64,000 bases of DNA, taken from positions 49,155-113,154 of the forward strand of contig NZ_QOLA01000023.1 in NCBI RefSeq assembly GCF_003324565.1. Reading direction: 5' to 3'. Below are positions 8,805 through 16,695 of the stretch, piece after piece. Numbering within the stretch: position 1 is the stretch's first letter; every line of letters starts with the position of its first letter. This stretch comes from Streptomyces sp. SDr-06 (GTDB lineage: Bacteria > Actinomycetota > Actinomycetes > Streptomycetales > Streptomycetaceae). The position numbers and the translations under genes are program-made. The notes under the pieces were generated by a model. The model was given only the letters and a program-made list of their open reading frames with translations. It searched no databases and was not told where the DNA came from.

Positions 8805-9011
8805 CTACGTGACGGGCTCCGAGGTCGCGTGGACGTCGTTCGTCGAGGCGTCCGTGGCCGTTGCGTGGACGTCCAGAGGCCCGACCGTGCCGTCGTCCGC
8901 GGCGGCCGTGGCGTGCACGTCCAGCGGCTTGACCGTGCCGTCGTCGCCCACGGCGGTGGCGTGGACGTCCAGCGGCTTGATGATCGGCTCGGTGCTCTTG
9001 ATGTCGCCCAT
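8805..9011 (-). CDS. Small protein with four DVHAT repeats
   Basis: This 68-aa hydrophilic protein has no signal peptide. It contains three imperfect 14-16-residue units of the form PLDVHAT-A..-DDGTV plus a final NDVHATSEPVT. The DVHAT pentapeptide therefore occurs four times, evenly spaced. The neighbouring secreted peptide ends in the close variant DIHAT, so the two are related. The ATG at 9011 follows GGGAG at a good distance. A strong hairpin (9046-9089) lies only about 35 nt upstream of the start, which suggests attenuation or read-through from the regulator gene. Function unknown; repeats of a short core resemble multicore peptide precursors. Confidence 0.65.
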   Translation of the reverse strand: MGDIKSTEPIIKPLDVHATAVGDDGTVKPLDVHATAAADDGTVGPLDVHATATDASTNDVHATSEPVT

Positions 9012-9045
9012 GGTGTCTCCCGTTGGCCGCGCAGTTGTGATGGAC

Positions 9046-9089
9046 AGGACCCGTCCGGCCGCTCCCCCGAGGGCTTCCGGACGGGTCCT
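9046..9089 (-). terminator. Strong hairpin between SARP regulator and DVHAT gene
   Basis: The arms AGGACCCGTCCGG (9046-9058) and CCGGACGGGTCCT (9077-9089) are perfectly complementary over 13 bp. It has no T-run, as is usual in Streptomyces terminators. It follows the regulator gene but lies just before the DVHAT start, so it could also act as an attenuator in that leader. Confidence 0.6.
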
Positions 9090-9212
9090 TCAGGGCCGCT
9101 CAGACTAGTACCGCGGCCGTTCGCCCTCCCGCTTGCCCCCCGGCCCACGGAACGACTGAGTAAGAGAGTGCCGGGTGGCGATAAACGAACGATGAACGCG
9201 CTGTACCGGGCC

Positions 9213-12200
9213 CTATGCGGCGTGTGCGGGGGTCAGCAGCGAGAGCACCACCTGGGCCTCCGGCGCGCCCAGCGCCTCGAACAGCTCCAGCGACTCCCGC
9301 CAGCAGACCTGCGCACGGCCGGTCTGCCCGATGGCGTCCAGGGCCTGCCCGAGGACGATCAGGACGTTGCCCCGCCGCCAGTCGCCGCCGATGCCGCGCA
9401 GCCGGGTGAGCGCCATCTCCGCGTTCGCGGCGGCCTGCGCCGGGCGCCGGGCCACGACGTCGACCTCGGCGAGACGGAACAGGGCCATCCCCTCCCACAG
9501 GCGCTGCCGGCCGTCCCGGAAGACGTCCAGGGCCTCCTGGAGCCGCAGCACCGCCTCGGCGTGCTGTCCGTTCTTGGCCAGGGCCAGGCCCAGCGCGTAA
9601 CGGGCGTTGGCACCCCGCAAGGAGTTGCCGAGCCCGTCGTAGATGGCGATGCCGTTCTTCGCCAGCTCCACCGCGCTGGCCGTGCGGCCCATCGCGAGGT
9701 GGATGCGCGACAGGTTGCACAGCGCGCTGGCCTCGCCGGGGCGGTCGGCGCCCCGCGCGTAGTTCTCGATCGCCGTGGTGAGGTGCTTCTCGCCCTCCTC
9801 GTACCGGTTCTGGTAGAGGGCGATGACGCCGCGGATGTTGGGGGCCCAGCAGCCGGGCAGGGGGTCCTCGGCGATCTCGGCGAGCCGCATGCCCTCGGCG
9901 GCCTCCCGGTCGGCCTGGTCGAAGCTGCCCGCGGTGTGCCGGGCGTTGGCGAGCGCGGTGAGTGCGCGGCCCTCCGCCCGCACGTCGCCGTAGGCGTGGG
10001 CGGACGCCTGGAGGGCTGCGGCGGTGGCCACGTACTCCTTGGAGTTGGTGCCCGACTCGGCGAGGTCGAGGGCGGACCACAGCAGGTCCACGGCCCGGCG
10101 CAGCGCCTGCGGCCGCTCGGCGGCCTGCCGCACGCACGCGAGCAGCGGGATCGCCTCCGCGTACAACCAGTCCTGGGCCGCGTGGCGGTCCGCGAAGGAC
10201 AGGCCCGCGCGCCCGGTCGGCTCCAGGTGGTCCACGAGCCGGTCGCCCGGCCGCTCCAGGGCGTACACCCCGGAGGCGGTCGCCAGATAGAAGTCGAGCA
10301 GCCGCGACATCGCGAGCTCCCGCTCCACGGGCGGGAGTTCGTCGCGCTCCGCGCACGAACGCGCGTAGAGCCGGACGAGGTCGTGGTAGCGGTAGCGGCC
10401 CGGGGCGGCCGATTCCACCAGCGACGTGTCGACCAGCGATTCCAGCAGGTCCTCGGTCTCCTGCTCGGGGAGGTCGAGGACGGCCGCCGCGGCGGCCAGT
10501 GAGATGTCGGGCCCGTCGGGCAGGCCGAGCAGCCGGAAGGCGCGGGACTGGGCGGGCTCCAGCTGCCCGTAGCCGAGCTCGAACGTCGCCTTGACCGCGA
10601 GGTCGCCGGCCTGGAGCTCGTCCAGGCGGCGGCGCTCGTCGGCGAGCTTCGCCGCGAGCACCGACACCGTCCAGGTGCGGCGCGAGGCAAGCCGGGAGGC
10701 GGCGATGCGGATGGCGAGCGGCAGGAAGCCGCAGGCGGCGACCACGTCCAGGGCCGCCTCGCGCTCGGAGGACACCCGCTCCTCCCCGACGATCCTGGTG
10801 AAGAGCTGGAGCGCCTCCTCGGGGGACATCACGTCCAGGTCCACCAGGTGCGCACCGACCAGGTCGACCATGCGGATGCGGCTGGTGACCAGGGCCGCGC
10901 AGCCCGCGGTGCCCGGCAGCAGCGGCCGGATCTGGGCCGCGTCGCGGGCGTTGTCGAGCAGGACCAGGACCCGGCGGCCGTCGAGCGTGGAGCGGAACAG
11001 GGCCGCGCGCTCCTCCATCGAGTCGGGGATCGCCGAGTCCGCGGTGCCGAGCGCGCGCAGGAACGCGCCGAGGACGGTGTCCGGCTCGGCGGAGTGCGAG
11101 CCCGCGCCCTGGAGGTCGACGTAGAGCTGGCCGTCGGGGAAGTAGGGGCGGGCGGCGTGGGCCACGTGCACGGCGAGCGTGGTCTTGCCCACGCCGCCGA
11201 TGCCGGCGAGCGCGGAGACCGCCATCACCGTGGTCTCGGCGCTCGCCAGGCGCGAGGTCAGCTCGCGCACGAAGGCCGCCCGGCCGGTGAAGTCCGGCAC
11301 GGAGGCGGGCAGTTGGGCCGGGCGCACCGGGATCGGGGCGGCCGCGGGCGCGGCGGCGGGCGGACGGGCCAGGTCCTCGTCGGCGCGCAGGATGCGCTGC
11401 TGGAGGCGGGCGAGTTCGGGGCGCGGATCGACGCCGAGCTCGTCGGCGAGCAGCCGCCGGGTGTCCGCGTACACCGCGAGGGCCTCGGCCTGGCGGCCGC
11501 TGCGGTACAGGGCCAGCATCAGCAGTTCGCGCAGCCGCTCGCGCAGCGGGTGGGCGGCGGTCAGCGCGGTCAGTTCGGAGACGGCCTCGGCGTGGCAGCC
11601 CGCCTCCAGGTCCATGTCGAGCCGGGCCTCGGTGAGTTGGAGGCGCCACTCGGCGAGCCGGGTGCGCTGGTTCTCGGCGTACGGGCCCGGCACGCCCGCC
11701 AGGGGCTCGCCGTCCCAGTGGGCGAGTGCGCTGTTGAGCAGGTCGCGGGCGCGGGTCTGGTCGCCGCCCGCCCGCGCCTTCTCGGCGGCCGTGGCCAGCT
11801 CCTGTGCCTGGGCGAGGTCGAGGGTGGCGGCGCCGACCCTGATCGCGTAGCCGCCGGACTCGCTGACCAGCACCCCGGGGTCGAGGACCTTGCGCAGCCG
11901 CGAGGCGTAGGTGCGGAGCGCGGCCAGGGCCTGGGAGGGCGGCTCGTCGCCCCAGATGGCGTCGATGAGTTCGGCGGCGGTGGCGGTGCGGCCGTCGCGC
12001 AGGAGCAGGGCGGCGAGCAGGGCGCGCTGCTGCGGGGAGCCGGAGGGCAGGGCCTGCTCGCCCCGCCAGGCCCGTACGGGTCCGAGAACGCCGAAGCGGA
12101 GCCCGGCGCCGGATGCCTCCGGGCCGTGCTCGGCCTCCTCCTGGGCGAGGTGCCCCGTCGCGCGCTGCGGCGGCGGTACCGGAGCGCGCTGCTCCGGTAC

Positions 12201-12224
12201 GCGCGGCCCGCCGTCACGGTCCAT
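9213..12224 (-). CDS. AfsR/SARP-family transcriptional regulator (wHTH-BTAD-NB-ARC-TPR)
   Basis: Large pathway-type activator, 1003 aa from the ATG at 12224 (AGGGGG about 6 nt upstream; the frame extends further but without support). Domains in order: an OmpR-like winged helix (about 45-120), a bacterial transcriptional activator domain (about 135-285), an NB-ARC ATPase with P-loop GIGGVGKTTLA (about 355) and LVLLDNARDA, and C-terminal TPR repeats (about 650-1000). Such proteins bind 7-bp direct repeats at 11-bp period and switch on secondary-metabolite or stress genes. The nearest candidate targets are the DVHAT/DIHAT genes downstream. A direct-repeat array of exactly that geometry is at 59126-59169. 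Confidence 0.93.
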   Translation of the reverse strand: MDRDGGPRVPEQRAPVPPPQRATGHLAQEEAEHGPEASGAGLRFGVLGPVRAWRGEQALPSGSPQQRALLAALLLRDGRTATAAELIDAIWGDEPPSQALAALRTYASRLRKVLDPGVLVSESGGYAIRVGAATLDLAQAQELATAAEKARAGGDQTRARDLLNSALAHWDGEPLAGVPGPYAENQRTRLAEWRLQLTEARLDMDLEAGCHAEAVSELTALTAAHPLRERLRELLMLALYRSGRQAEALAVYADTRRLLADELGVDPRPELARLQQRILRADEDLARPPAAAPAAAPIPVRPAQLPASVPDFTGRAAFVRELTSRLASAETTVMAVSALAGIGGVGKTTLAVHVAHAARPYFPDGQLYVDLQGAGSHSAEPDTVLGAFLRALGTADSAIPDSMEERAALFRSTLDGRRVLVLLDNARDAAQIRPLLPGTAGCAALVTSRIRMVDLVGAHLVDLDVMSPEEALQLFTRIVGEERVSSEREAALDVVAACGFLPLAIRIAASRLASRRTWTVSVLAAKLADERRRLDELQAGDLAVKATFELGYGQLEPAQSRAFRLLGLPDGPDISLAAAAAVLDLPEQETEDLLESLVDTSLVESAAPGRYRYHDLVRLYARSCAERDELPPVERELAMSRLLDFYLATASGVYALERPGDRLVDHLEPTGRAGLSFADRHAAQDWLYAEAIPLLACVRQAAERPQALRRAVDLLWSALDLAESGTNSKEYVATAAALQASAHAYGDVRAEGRALTALANARHTAGSFDQADREAAEGMRLAEIAEDPLPGCWAPNIRGVIALYQNRYEEGEKHLTTAIENYARGADRPGEASALCNLSRIHLAMGRTASAVELAKNGIAIYDGLGNSLRGANARYALGLALAKNGQHAEAVLRLQEALDVFRDGRQRLWEGMALFRLAEVDVVARRPAQAAANAEMALTRLRGIGGDWRRGNVLIVLGQALDAIGQTGRAQVCWRESLELFEALGAPEAQVVLSLLTPAHAA

Positions 12225-12417
12225 AGCTGCCCCCTGTACCCCCGTACTCCTGGCATTGCTCCCGCCAGTCTGCCCTGTCCGGAGGGGTCGCGTCAGCAGC
12301 AGGTGACGCTCTGCACAAGGCTTCGACACATGCCCTGCACACTCATCGCAAGCCCCCCGGGGCGGAATTCGCGCCCGGGACGGGGCGGGGCGCCGCGCGG
12401 AGGCACCGTCCAACTAG

Positions 12418-12432
12418 CTGACGGATCGTCAG
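12418..12432. promoter_or_regulatory. Putative operator, CTGAC-N5-GTCAG (site 2)
   Basis: CTGACGGATCGTCAG has perfect arms and ends 21 bp before the amidohydrolase ATG at 12454. So close to the start codon, it would overlap the promoter or the transcript start, consistent with repression. Confidence 0.7.
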
Positions 12433-12453
12433 ATCGGGTCTACCGTGAACGGC

Positions 12454-13674
12454 ATGGAGACCTTCCCGAAGATCATCTCGGTGGACGACCACACCGTGGA
12501 GCCCCCCCACGTCTGGCGGGACCGCCTCCCCGCCGCGTACCGGGACACCGGCCCGCGCATCGTCCGGGCCCCCCTGAAGGAAATGACCTTCCTCGGCGGC
12601 AAGTTCGCCCCGGTCATGGGCGCCAAGGGCGACGACGGCCCGATCGGGGACTGGTGGGTGTACGAGGACCTCCACCGCCCGCTCACCCGCCTGGACACGG
12701 CGGTGGGCTACGCCAGGGACGAGATAAAGCTGGAGGTCATCACGTACGAGCAGATGCGGCCGGGCTCGTACGACGTGGCCTCGCGCCTCGCCGACATGGA
12801 CGTGAACCACGTCCAGTCCGCCCTCTGCTTCCCGACCTTCCCGCGCTTTTGCGGCCAGACCTTCACCGAGGCGAAGGATCGCGAACTGGGCCTCCTCTCG
12901 GTGCGGGCGTACAACGACTGGATGGTGGAGGAGTGGTGCGGCCCCGAGGCGCACGGCCGTCTCATCCCCCTCACCCTGATCCCGCTGTGGGACGCGGAGC
13001 TGGCCGCCGCCGAGGTGCGCCGCAACGCCGCGCGCGGGGTGCGCGCGGTCGCCTTCTCCGAGATACCGCCGCACCTGGGGCTGCCCTCCATCCACACGGA
13101 CGACTGGGACCCGTTCCTCGCCGCGTGCGACGAGACCGGCACCGTGATCGCGATGCACATCGGCTCGTCCAGCAGGATGCCCTCGACCTCCCCGGACGCC
13201 CCGCCCGCGGTCGGCTCGACCATCACCTTCGCCAACTGCTGCTTCTCGATGGTCGACTGGCTGATGAGCGGCAAGTTCGAGCGCTTCCCGCACCTGAAGA
13301 TCATGTACGCGGAGGGCCAGATCGGCTGGATCCCGTACATCCTGGAGCGGGCGAACGTGGTCTGGGAGGAGAACCGGGGCTGGGGCGGAGTGGCGGACAA
13401 GGTCCACCGCCCCCCGTCCGAACTGTTCGCCGAGCACGTTTACGGCTGCTTCTTCGACGACGCGTTCGGTCTGCGCAACCTGGACGCGATCGGCGTGGGC
13501 AACGTCCTGTACGAGACGGACTACCCCCACTCCGACTCGACGTGGCCCAAGTCGCGCGAGGTCGGGGAGGCGCAGATGGGGCACCTGCCGCCCGACGTGG
13601 TGGAGCGGATCGTACGGGGCAACGCGATCGACCTGCTGGGGCTCAGTCCGGAGGGGCTCTGGGTGGGGGCGTAG
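12454..13674 (+). CDS. Amidohydrolase-family (TIM-barrel, ACMSD-like) hydrolase/decarboxylase
   Basis: Amidohydrolase_2-type metal-dependent enzyme, 406 aa. Metal ligands are suggested by SVDDHTVEPP at the N-terminus, IAMHIGSSS mid-protein and YETDYPHSDSTWP near the C-terminus (the Asp/His cluster). Relatives decarboxylate or hydrolyse cyclic carboxylates such as ACMS or resorcylate. Actinobacteria keep many paralogues in steroid- and aromatic-degradation regulons. ATG 12454 is chosen over the GTG at 12445; neither has a strong ribosome-binding site, so a leaderless or near-leaderless transcript is possible. The operator just upstream places it in the same regulon as the 5-8 kb genes. Confidence 0.87.
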   Translation: METFPKIISVDDHTVEPPHVWRDRLPAAYRDTGPRIVRAPLKEMTFLGGKFAPVMGAKGDDGPIGDWWVYEDLHRPLTRLDTAVGYARDEIKLEVITYEQMRPGSYDVASRLADMDVNHVQSALCFPTFPRFCGQTFTEAKDRELGLLSVRAYNDWMVEEWCGPEAHGRLIPLTLIPLWDAELAAAEVRRNAARGVRAVAFSEIPPHLGLPSIHTDDWDPFLAACDETGTVIAMHIGSSSRMPSTSPDAPPAVGSTITFANCCFSMVDWLMSGKFERFPHLKIMYAEGQIGWIPYILERANVVWEENRGWGGVADKVHRPPSELFAEHVYGCFFDDAFGLRNLDAIGVGNVLYETDYPHSDSTWPKSREVGEAQMGHLPPDVVERIVRGNAIDLLGLSPEGLWVGA

Positions 13675-13836
13675 GCGGGGTGCACGGGGTGAGGGACTGG
13701 CGGGCCGGCGTGCCGGCGGGGTTCCGGCGCTGGGCCGCCCCGCGCGCCGCCTGCGCGGCGGCCCCGGTCCCCGGCCGGAGTCCGCGGCCGGGGCCTCCCC
13801 GGGATGGCGGTGACATCCGGCCTCGTCGCCGCCACC

Positions 13837-14259
13837 ATGAAGGCCATGGCGCTGACCCGTGCGGAAGCAGAGAAGATCCTGGCCGACCACTTCGCCCCTT
13901 GGGTGCTCGGCCTCGGGCTGACCGTGGAGGACACCGGCGAGCGGCACGCCGTGCTGCGACTGCCGTGGAGCGACGCGCTCGCGCGGGACGGCGGAGGGAT
14001 CAGCGGGCAGGCCCTGATGGCCGCCGCCGACACCGCCACCGTCATCGCGGTGGCCTGCGCGCGCGGGGCGTACGGGCCGATGACGACCGTGCAGCAGTCC
14101 ACCACCTTCCAGCGCCCGGTGACCGGCGCCGACGTACTCGTCGACGCGCGCGTCACCAAGCTCGGGCGCCGCATGGCCTTCGCCGACATCACCCTGACCG
14201 CCGAAGGCGCCGAAGAGCCCGCAGCCCGAGCGTCCACGGTGTACGCGCTGCTCGGCTGA
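13837..14259 (+). CDS. PaaI-family hotdog thioesterase
   Basis: Single hotdog-fold domain of about 140 aa with the PaaI/YdiI hallmark GGGISGQALMAAADTAT. The central helix follows the Gly-rich turn, and QSTTFQRPVTGADV matches the later strands. It would hydrolyse an acyl-CoA, releasing CoA. Starts at 13837 and 13846 are both possible, as neither has a clear ribosome-binding site; 13804 is less likely. It lies 160 bp after the amidohydrolase gene on the same strand and may belong to its transcription unit, although a GC-rich palindromic stretch separates them. Confidence 0.85.
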   Translation: MKAMALTRAEAEKILADHFAPWVLGLGLTVEDTGERHAVLRLPWSDALARDGGGISGQALMAAADTATVIAVACARGAYGPMTTVQQSTTFQRPVTGADVLVDARVTKLGRRMAFADITLTAEGAEEPAARASTVYALLG

Positions 14260-14356
14260 TCCGGCCGGTCCTACCCGGGCCTCGCCGTCCACGCGCCCGC
14301 TCCCACCCTGTCGGGGGCGGGCCATGATCACGCAACTCGGCGGGTACACGCGATAG

Positions 14357-14370
14357 TTGGTCTTGACCAA
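14357..14370. promoter_or_regulatory. DasR/NagR-type (dre-like) operator overlapping a promoter
   Basis: The 16-bp perfect palindrome GTTGGTCTTGACCAAC spans 14356-14371. Its core TGGTCTTGACCA differs by one base from the dre consensus TGGTCTAGACCA recognised by the GntR regulator DasR. It overlaps a plausible -35 (TTGACC, 14363-14368), which a 16-nt spacer separates from TATATC (14385-14390). This would control the downstream secreted-peptide gene. Confidence 0.6.
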
Positions 14371-14390
14371 CACATTGCCACTGCTATATC
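14363..14390 (+). promoter_or_regulatory. Predicted vegetative promoter of the secreted-peptide locus
   Basis: TTGACC at 14363 and TATATC at 14385 with 16 nt between them is an unusually good sigma-70-type promoter for this GC-rich DNA. Transcription would start near 14397, giving a leader of about 245 nt before the ATG at 14643. The -35 lies inside the dre-like palindrome. Confidence 0.5.
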
Positions 14391-14540
14391 AGCCGTCGAC
14401 CATGCTCCAGTGAATTTTGCCGACGGCGATCGGTGGCCAAGTGATCGTTTCGCATGTTACGTTCAGTCGTGCCTGGCACCGAAAGGCCGGGCGCCGGGCG
14501 GTCGTTCTCCTCCTTGACCGAAGGGGAGGCGACAGCCGGG

Positions 14541-14635
14541 TAATCGGGGGAATGAAGTCCGGGGGGACCTTTCGGTTTCCACGCCTGTTTGGGTTGCCCT
14601 TTGGGCTTCCTCCCCCTTGCGACGACGCAAGGGAA
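14541..14635 (+). ncRNA. Structured 5' leader element, copy A (candidate cis-regulatory RNA)
   Basis: About 95 nt closely matching 15586-15681. Shared blocks include a 22-nt identical core (14568-14589) and an identical 17-nt block (14606-14622). The 5' end GGGGGAatGAAG can pair with CTTCCTCCCCC (14606-14616). The alternative hairpin CCCTTGCG/CGCAAGGG (14614-14633) overlaps that pairing by 3 nt and would hide the AAGGG of the ribosome-binding site for the ATG at 14643. Mutually exclusive stems plus ribosome-binding-site masking are typical of translational riboswitches. I do not recognise the class. Confidence 0.55.
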
Positions 14636-14642
14636 GAAACGA

Positions 14643-15068
14643 ATGAACCGCAACTCTCTGCGCATGGCCGCTGTTTCCGCCATCGCCGCTGTTACCCTCG
14701 GCGGGGCCGCGGGTCTGGCCCAGGCCTCCGAGGCCCGGGTGGCCGCACCTCAGTCCGTTTCCGTCACGCAGCAGGCCGAGGCCCAGCAGGCCGCGCACGC
14801 CCTCCTGTCGAGCCCGCTGGCGGCCCGCCTCACGCCTGCCGAGCAGGTCGAGATGAAGCAGATCGCCAGCGGCGAGTTCACGGCTGCCAGCAAGTGGAGC
14901 GCCATCCGTGCCGCGTTCAGCAAGGTGGGCGGCTTCGCCAAGGCCATCGCCGGCAAGTACAGCGATTTCAAGAAGTGGTACGACGGCCTGTCCTGGTGGG
15001 TGAAGGCCCCGCTCGCGGCCGTCAGCCCGGGCCTGACGATTCTCGACATCTACAACGCCCTGCACTGA
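14643..15068 (+). CDS. Small secreted helical protein (putative bacteriocin-like or host-interaction peptide)
   Basis: This 141-aa protein has a clear Sec signal peptide (hydrophobic AAVSAIAAVTLGGAAGLAQAS, cleavage near residue 30). A polar helical middle follows, then a basic-amphipathic C-terminal third with regularly spaced aromatic and Lys residues (SKVGGFAKAIAGKYSDFKKW and SWWVKAPLAAV). No Cys and no catalytic motif are seen. The start has GGGAAG 6 nt upstream, inside the hairpin of leader copy A. Downstream lie a small membrane protein, an ABC transporter and a subtilase, an arrangement common for antimicrobial peptide loci. That role is inferred from context only. Confidence 0.75.
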   Translation: MNRNSLRMAAVSAIAAVTLGGAAGLAQASEARVAAPQSVSVTQQAEAQQAAHALLSSPLAARLTPAEQVEMKQIASGEFTAASKWSAIRAAFSKVGGFAKAIAGKYSDFKKWYDGLSWWVKAPLAAVSPGLTILDIYNALH

Positions 15069-15152
15069 TGACAGTGGGGGATCGGCCTGTTGGTGATCCC
15101 CGGTGAGCGGAATCCGGGGTGCGCATCACGGCACCCCGGAGCCCAGCACACG

Positions 15153-15190
15153 GTGTCGGCCGGGTCCGTCCGGACGGACCCGGCCGACAC
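15153..15190. terminator. Perfect 38-bp palindrome (terminator-like)
   Basis: Two 19-bp arms, beginning GTGTCGGCCGG and meeting at TCCGGA, are perfectly complementary with no loop sequence. It lies between the secreted-peptide stop (15068) and the small membrane gene (15220). It could end the peptide transcript or lower read-through into the membrane gene. Confidence 0.7.
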
Positions 15191-15219
15191 CCGGCATACG
15201 CAGAGACGGAGCGTCCTGG

Positions 15220-15498
15220 ATGAACGAGACCAAGTCCCCCCGCGCCGCCACCGGCACGTGGGCGCTGCCCCTGCTCGCGCTGGCACCCTTGGCGGCCATC
15301 GGAGTCCTGGCGGATCAGACATCCACCCTGTGGAATGCGATTTCCTGGGTGCTGTGGGCCCTGTCCGCCCTTTCGGTGGCGGTCGAATGGGCAACGGTGC
15401 TTCGCCGTGGAATGCGCCGGTCCGCGCAATGGGGCATGTGCATTCTTGTCCACGCCGTAATGGCATGGCAGTTGATTGCCCTTTTGAATCAAGGGTGA
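15220..15498 (+). CDS. Small integral membrane protein
   Basis: This 92-aa protein has three hydrophobic helices (about residues 14-32, 38-58 and 70-88) separated by short basic loops (LRRGMRRSA). The start ATG has CGGAG about 7 nt upstream. Size, topology and position directly after a secreted-peptide gene and before an ABC transporter are what one expects of a dedicated immunity or accessory protein, but no family motif supports this. It could equally be an unrelated DUF membrane protein. Confidence 0.72.
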   Translation: MNETKSPRAATGTWALPLLALAPLAAIGVLADQTSTLWNAISWVLWALSALSVAVEWATVLRRGMRRSAQWGMCILVHAVMAWQLIALLNQG

Positions 15499-15585
15499 AT
15501 TGATGTCAGGAACGCGGTGCGGTGTTCGGGGCCGTGGCGCTCGGCGCTGCCCGGCCCGGTACGGCTGATCGCGCTCTCGAAGAGG

Positions 15586-15681
15586 TAATCGGGGGAAGAA
15601 GCTCGCGGGCGGCCTTTCGGTTTCCACGCCTGTTCAAGTCGCCCGTGAAGACTTCCTCCCCCTTGCGATAACACAAGGGAA
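15586..15681 (+). ncRNA. Structured leader element, copy B
   Basis: Second copy of the 14541-14635 element. The closing pairing is better here: GGGGGAAGAAG (15591-15601) against CTTCCTCCCCC (15652-15662). The terminal hairpin is CCCTTG/CAAGGG around an 8-nt loop. The 22-nt core is at 15613-15634. It ends 99 nt before the ABC-transporter GTG and so does not itself contain that ribosome-binding site. Conservation of paired segments with divergent loops argues for an RNA function rather than chance duplication. Confidence 0.5.
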
Positions 15682-15780
15682 CCCTACCCGAACCCAGCGG
15701 CGGCGCGCGGCGGCTGTCCGGGCCCTCCCGGGCCGTTGGTCGGGCCGGCCGACCGGCTGCCCAGATGAAGGAATGACGCG

Positions 15781-16695
15781 GTGAAGAAGGGCGACCCGCT
15801 CGTGGAGGCGCACGGCCTCGGCCGGTCCCATGGCTCGAAACGGATCCTGGACGGTGTCTCGCTCGTCCTGCGGTCCGGCGAGGTGACCGGATTCGTCGGC
15901 GCCAACGGTGCGGGCAAGACCACGACGATCCAGGTGATGCTGGGCCTGTCGAGAGGAGAAGGGCACACCCTCTTCCTCGGCCGCCCGCTGCACTCCTTCG
16001 GCGCACCCGGAACCGTGGTGGGGGCGGTCCTGGGCGGCGTGGCGGGACATCCCCAGCACCGCCTGCGGGCGCACCTGCGCATGGTGGCCGCCGGGTGCGC
16101 GGCGCCGGACCGGCGCGTCGACGAACTCCTGGAGACCGTCGGGCTGTCGGACGCCGCCCAACTGCGGCTCTCCCAGCTGTCCTTGGGCATGGCGCAGCGC
16201 GCGGGCATCGCCCAGGCGCTCCTGGGCGATCCACCGGTGCTGGTGCTGGACGAGCCCGCGAACGGTCTTGACCCCCATGCGCTGCGGTGGTTGCGCGAGT
16301 TCCTGCGCACCCAGGCGGCGCTGGGCCGGGCCGTGCTGGTCTCCAGCCATCTGCTGGGCGAGATGGAGCAGTTGGCCGACCGTGTGGTGGTGCTGAGCCG
16401 TGGCCGGGTCGTGGCTCAGGCGCCGATGGCGGAGGTGATGGAGCGTGCCGCCGACCGTCGCTCGGTGACCCTGGAGGCCCCCGACCTGCCCACCCTGGAA
16501 CGCGCGGTGGCGGCGCGGGGCGGCCGGTTGACGCCGACCGGCGGCCAGGGAGCGATCGTCACGGGCCTGGACCGGGCGCGCATCGGCACGCTGGCACTGG
16601 AGGCCGGCGTGCCCCTGTACTGGCTGCACGAGGAACGGCCCTCACTGGAGGACTTCTACCTGGCCATCGCCGAAGAGGAGTTCACGATCTCATGA
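15781..16695 (+). CDS. ABC transporter ATP-binding protein
   Basis: 304-aa ATPase of the drug/bacteriocin-export (CcmA/DrrA-like) type. Walker A is GANGAGKTTT (near residue 42), the signature motif reads LSLGMAQR, and Walker B is VLVLDEPANGLDP. The H-loop lies in SSHLLGEMEQ, and a C-terminal DrrA-like domain follows. The start is GTG 15781 with GAAGGAA upstream. Its stop overlaps the permease start (ATGA at 16692-16695), so the two subunits are translationally coupled. Together they make a half-transporter pair suited to exporting, or protecting against, a peptide or lipid-like compound. Leader copy B precedes it. Confidence 0.93.
   Translation: MKKGDPLVEAHGLGRSHGSKRILDGVSLVLRSGEVTGFVGANGAGKTTTIQVMLGLSRGEGHTLFLGRPLHSFGAPGTVVGAVLGGVAGHPQHRLRAHLRMVAAGCAAPDRRVDELLETVGLSDAAQLRLSQLSLGMAQRAGIAQALLGDPPVLVLDEPANGLDPHALRWLREFLRTQAALGRAVLVSSHLLGEMEQLADRVVVLSRGRVVAQAPMAEVMERAADRRSVTLEAPDLPTLERAVAARGGRLTPTGGQGAIVTGLDRARIGTLALEAGVPLYWLHEERPSLEDFYLAIAEEEFTIS

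Noticed and set aside
12234..12413. Upstream extension of the SARP regulator
   Set aside because: The added 63 residues lack domain features and the internal ATG at 12224 has a better ribosome-binding site.
10848..14327. 1159-aa frame antisense to the SARP regulator and running into the amidohydrolase
   Set aside because: It covers two well-supported genes and has only Arg/Gly-rich composition.
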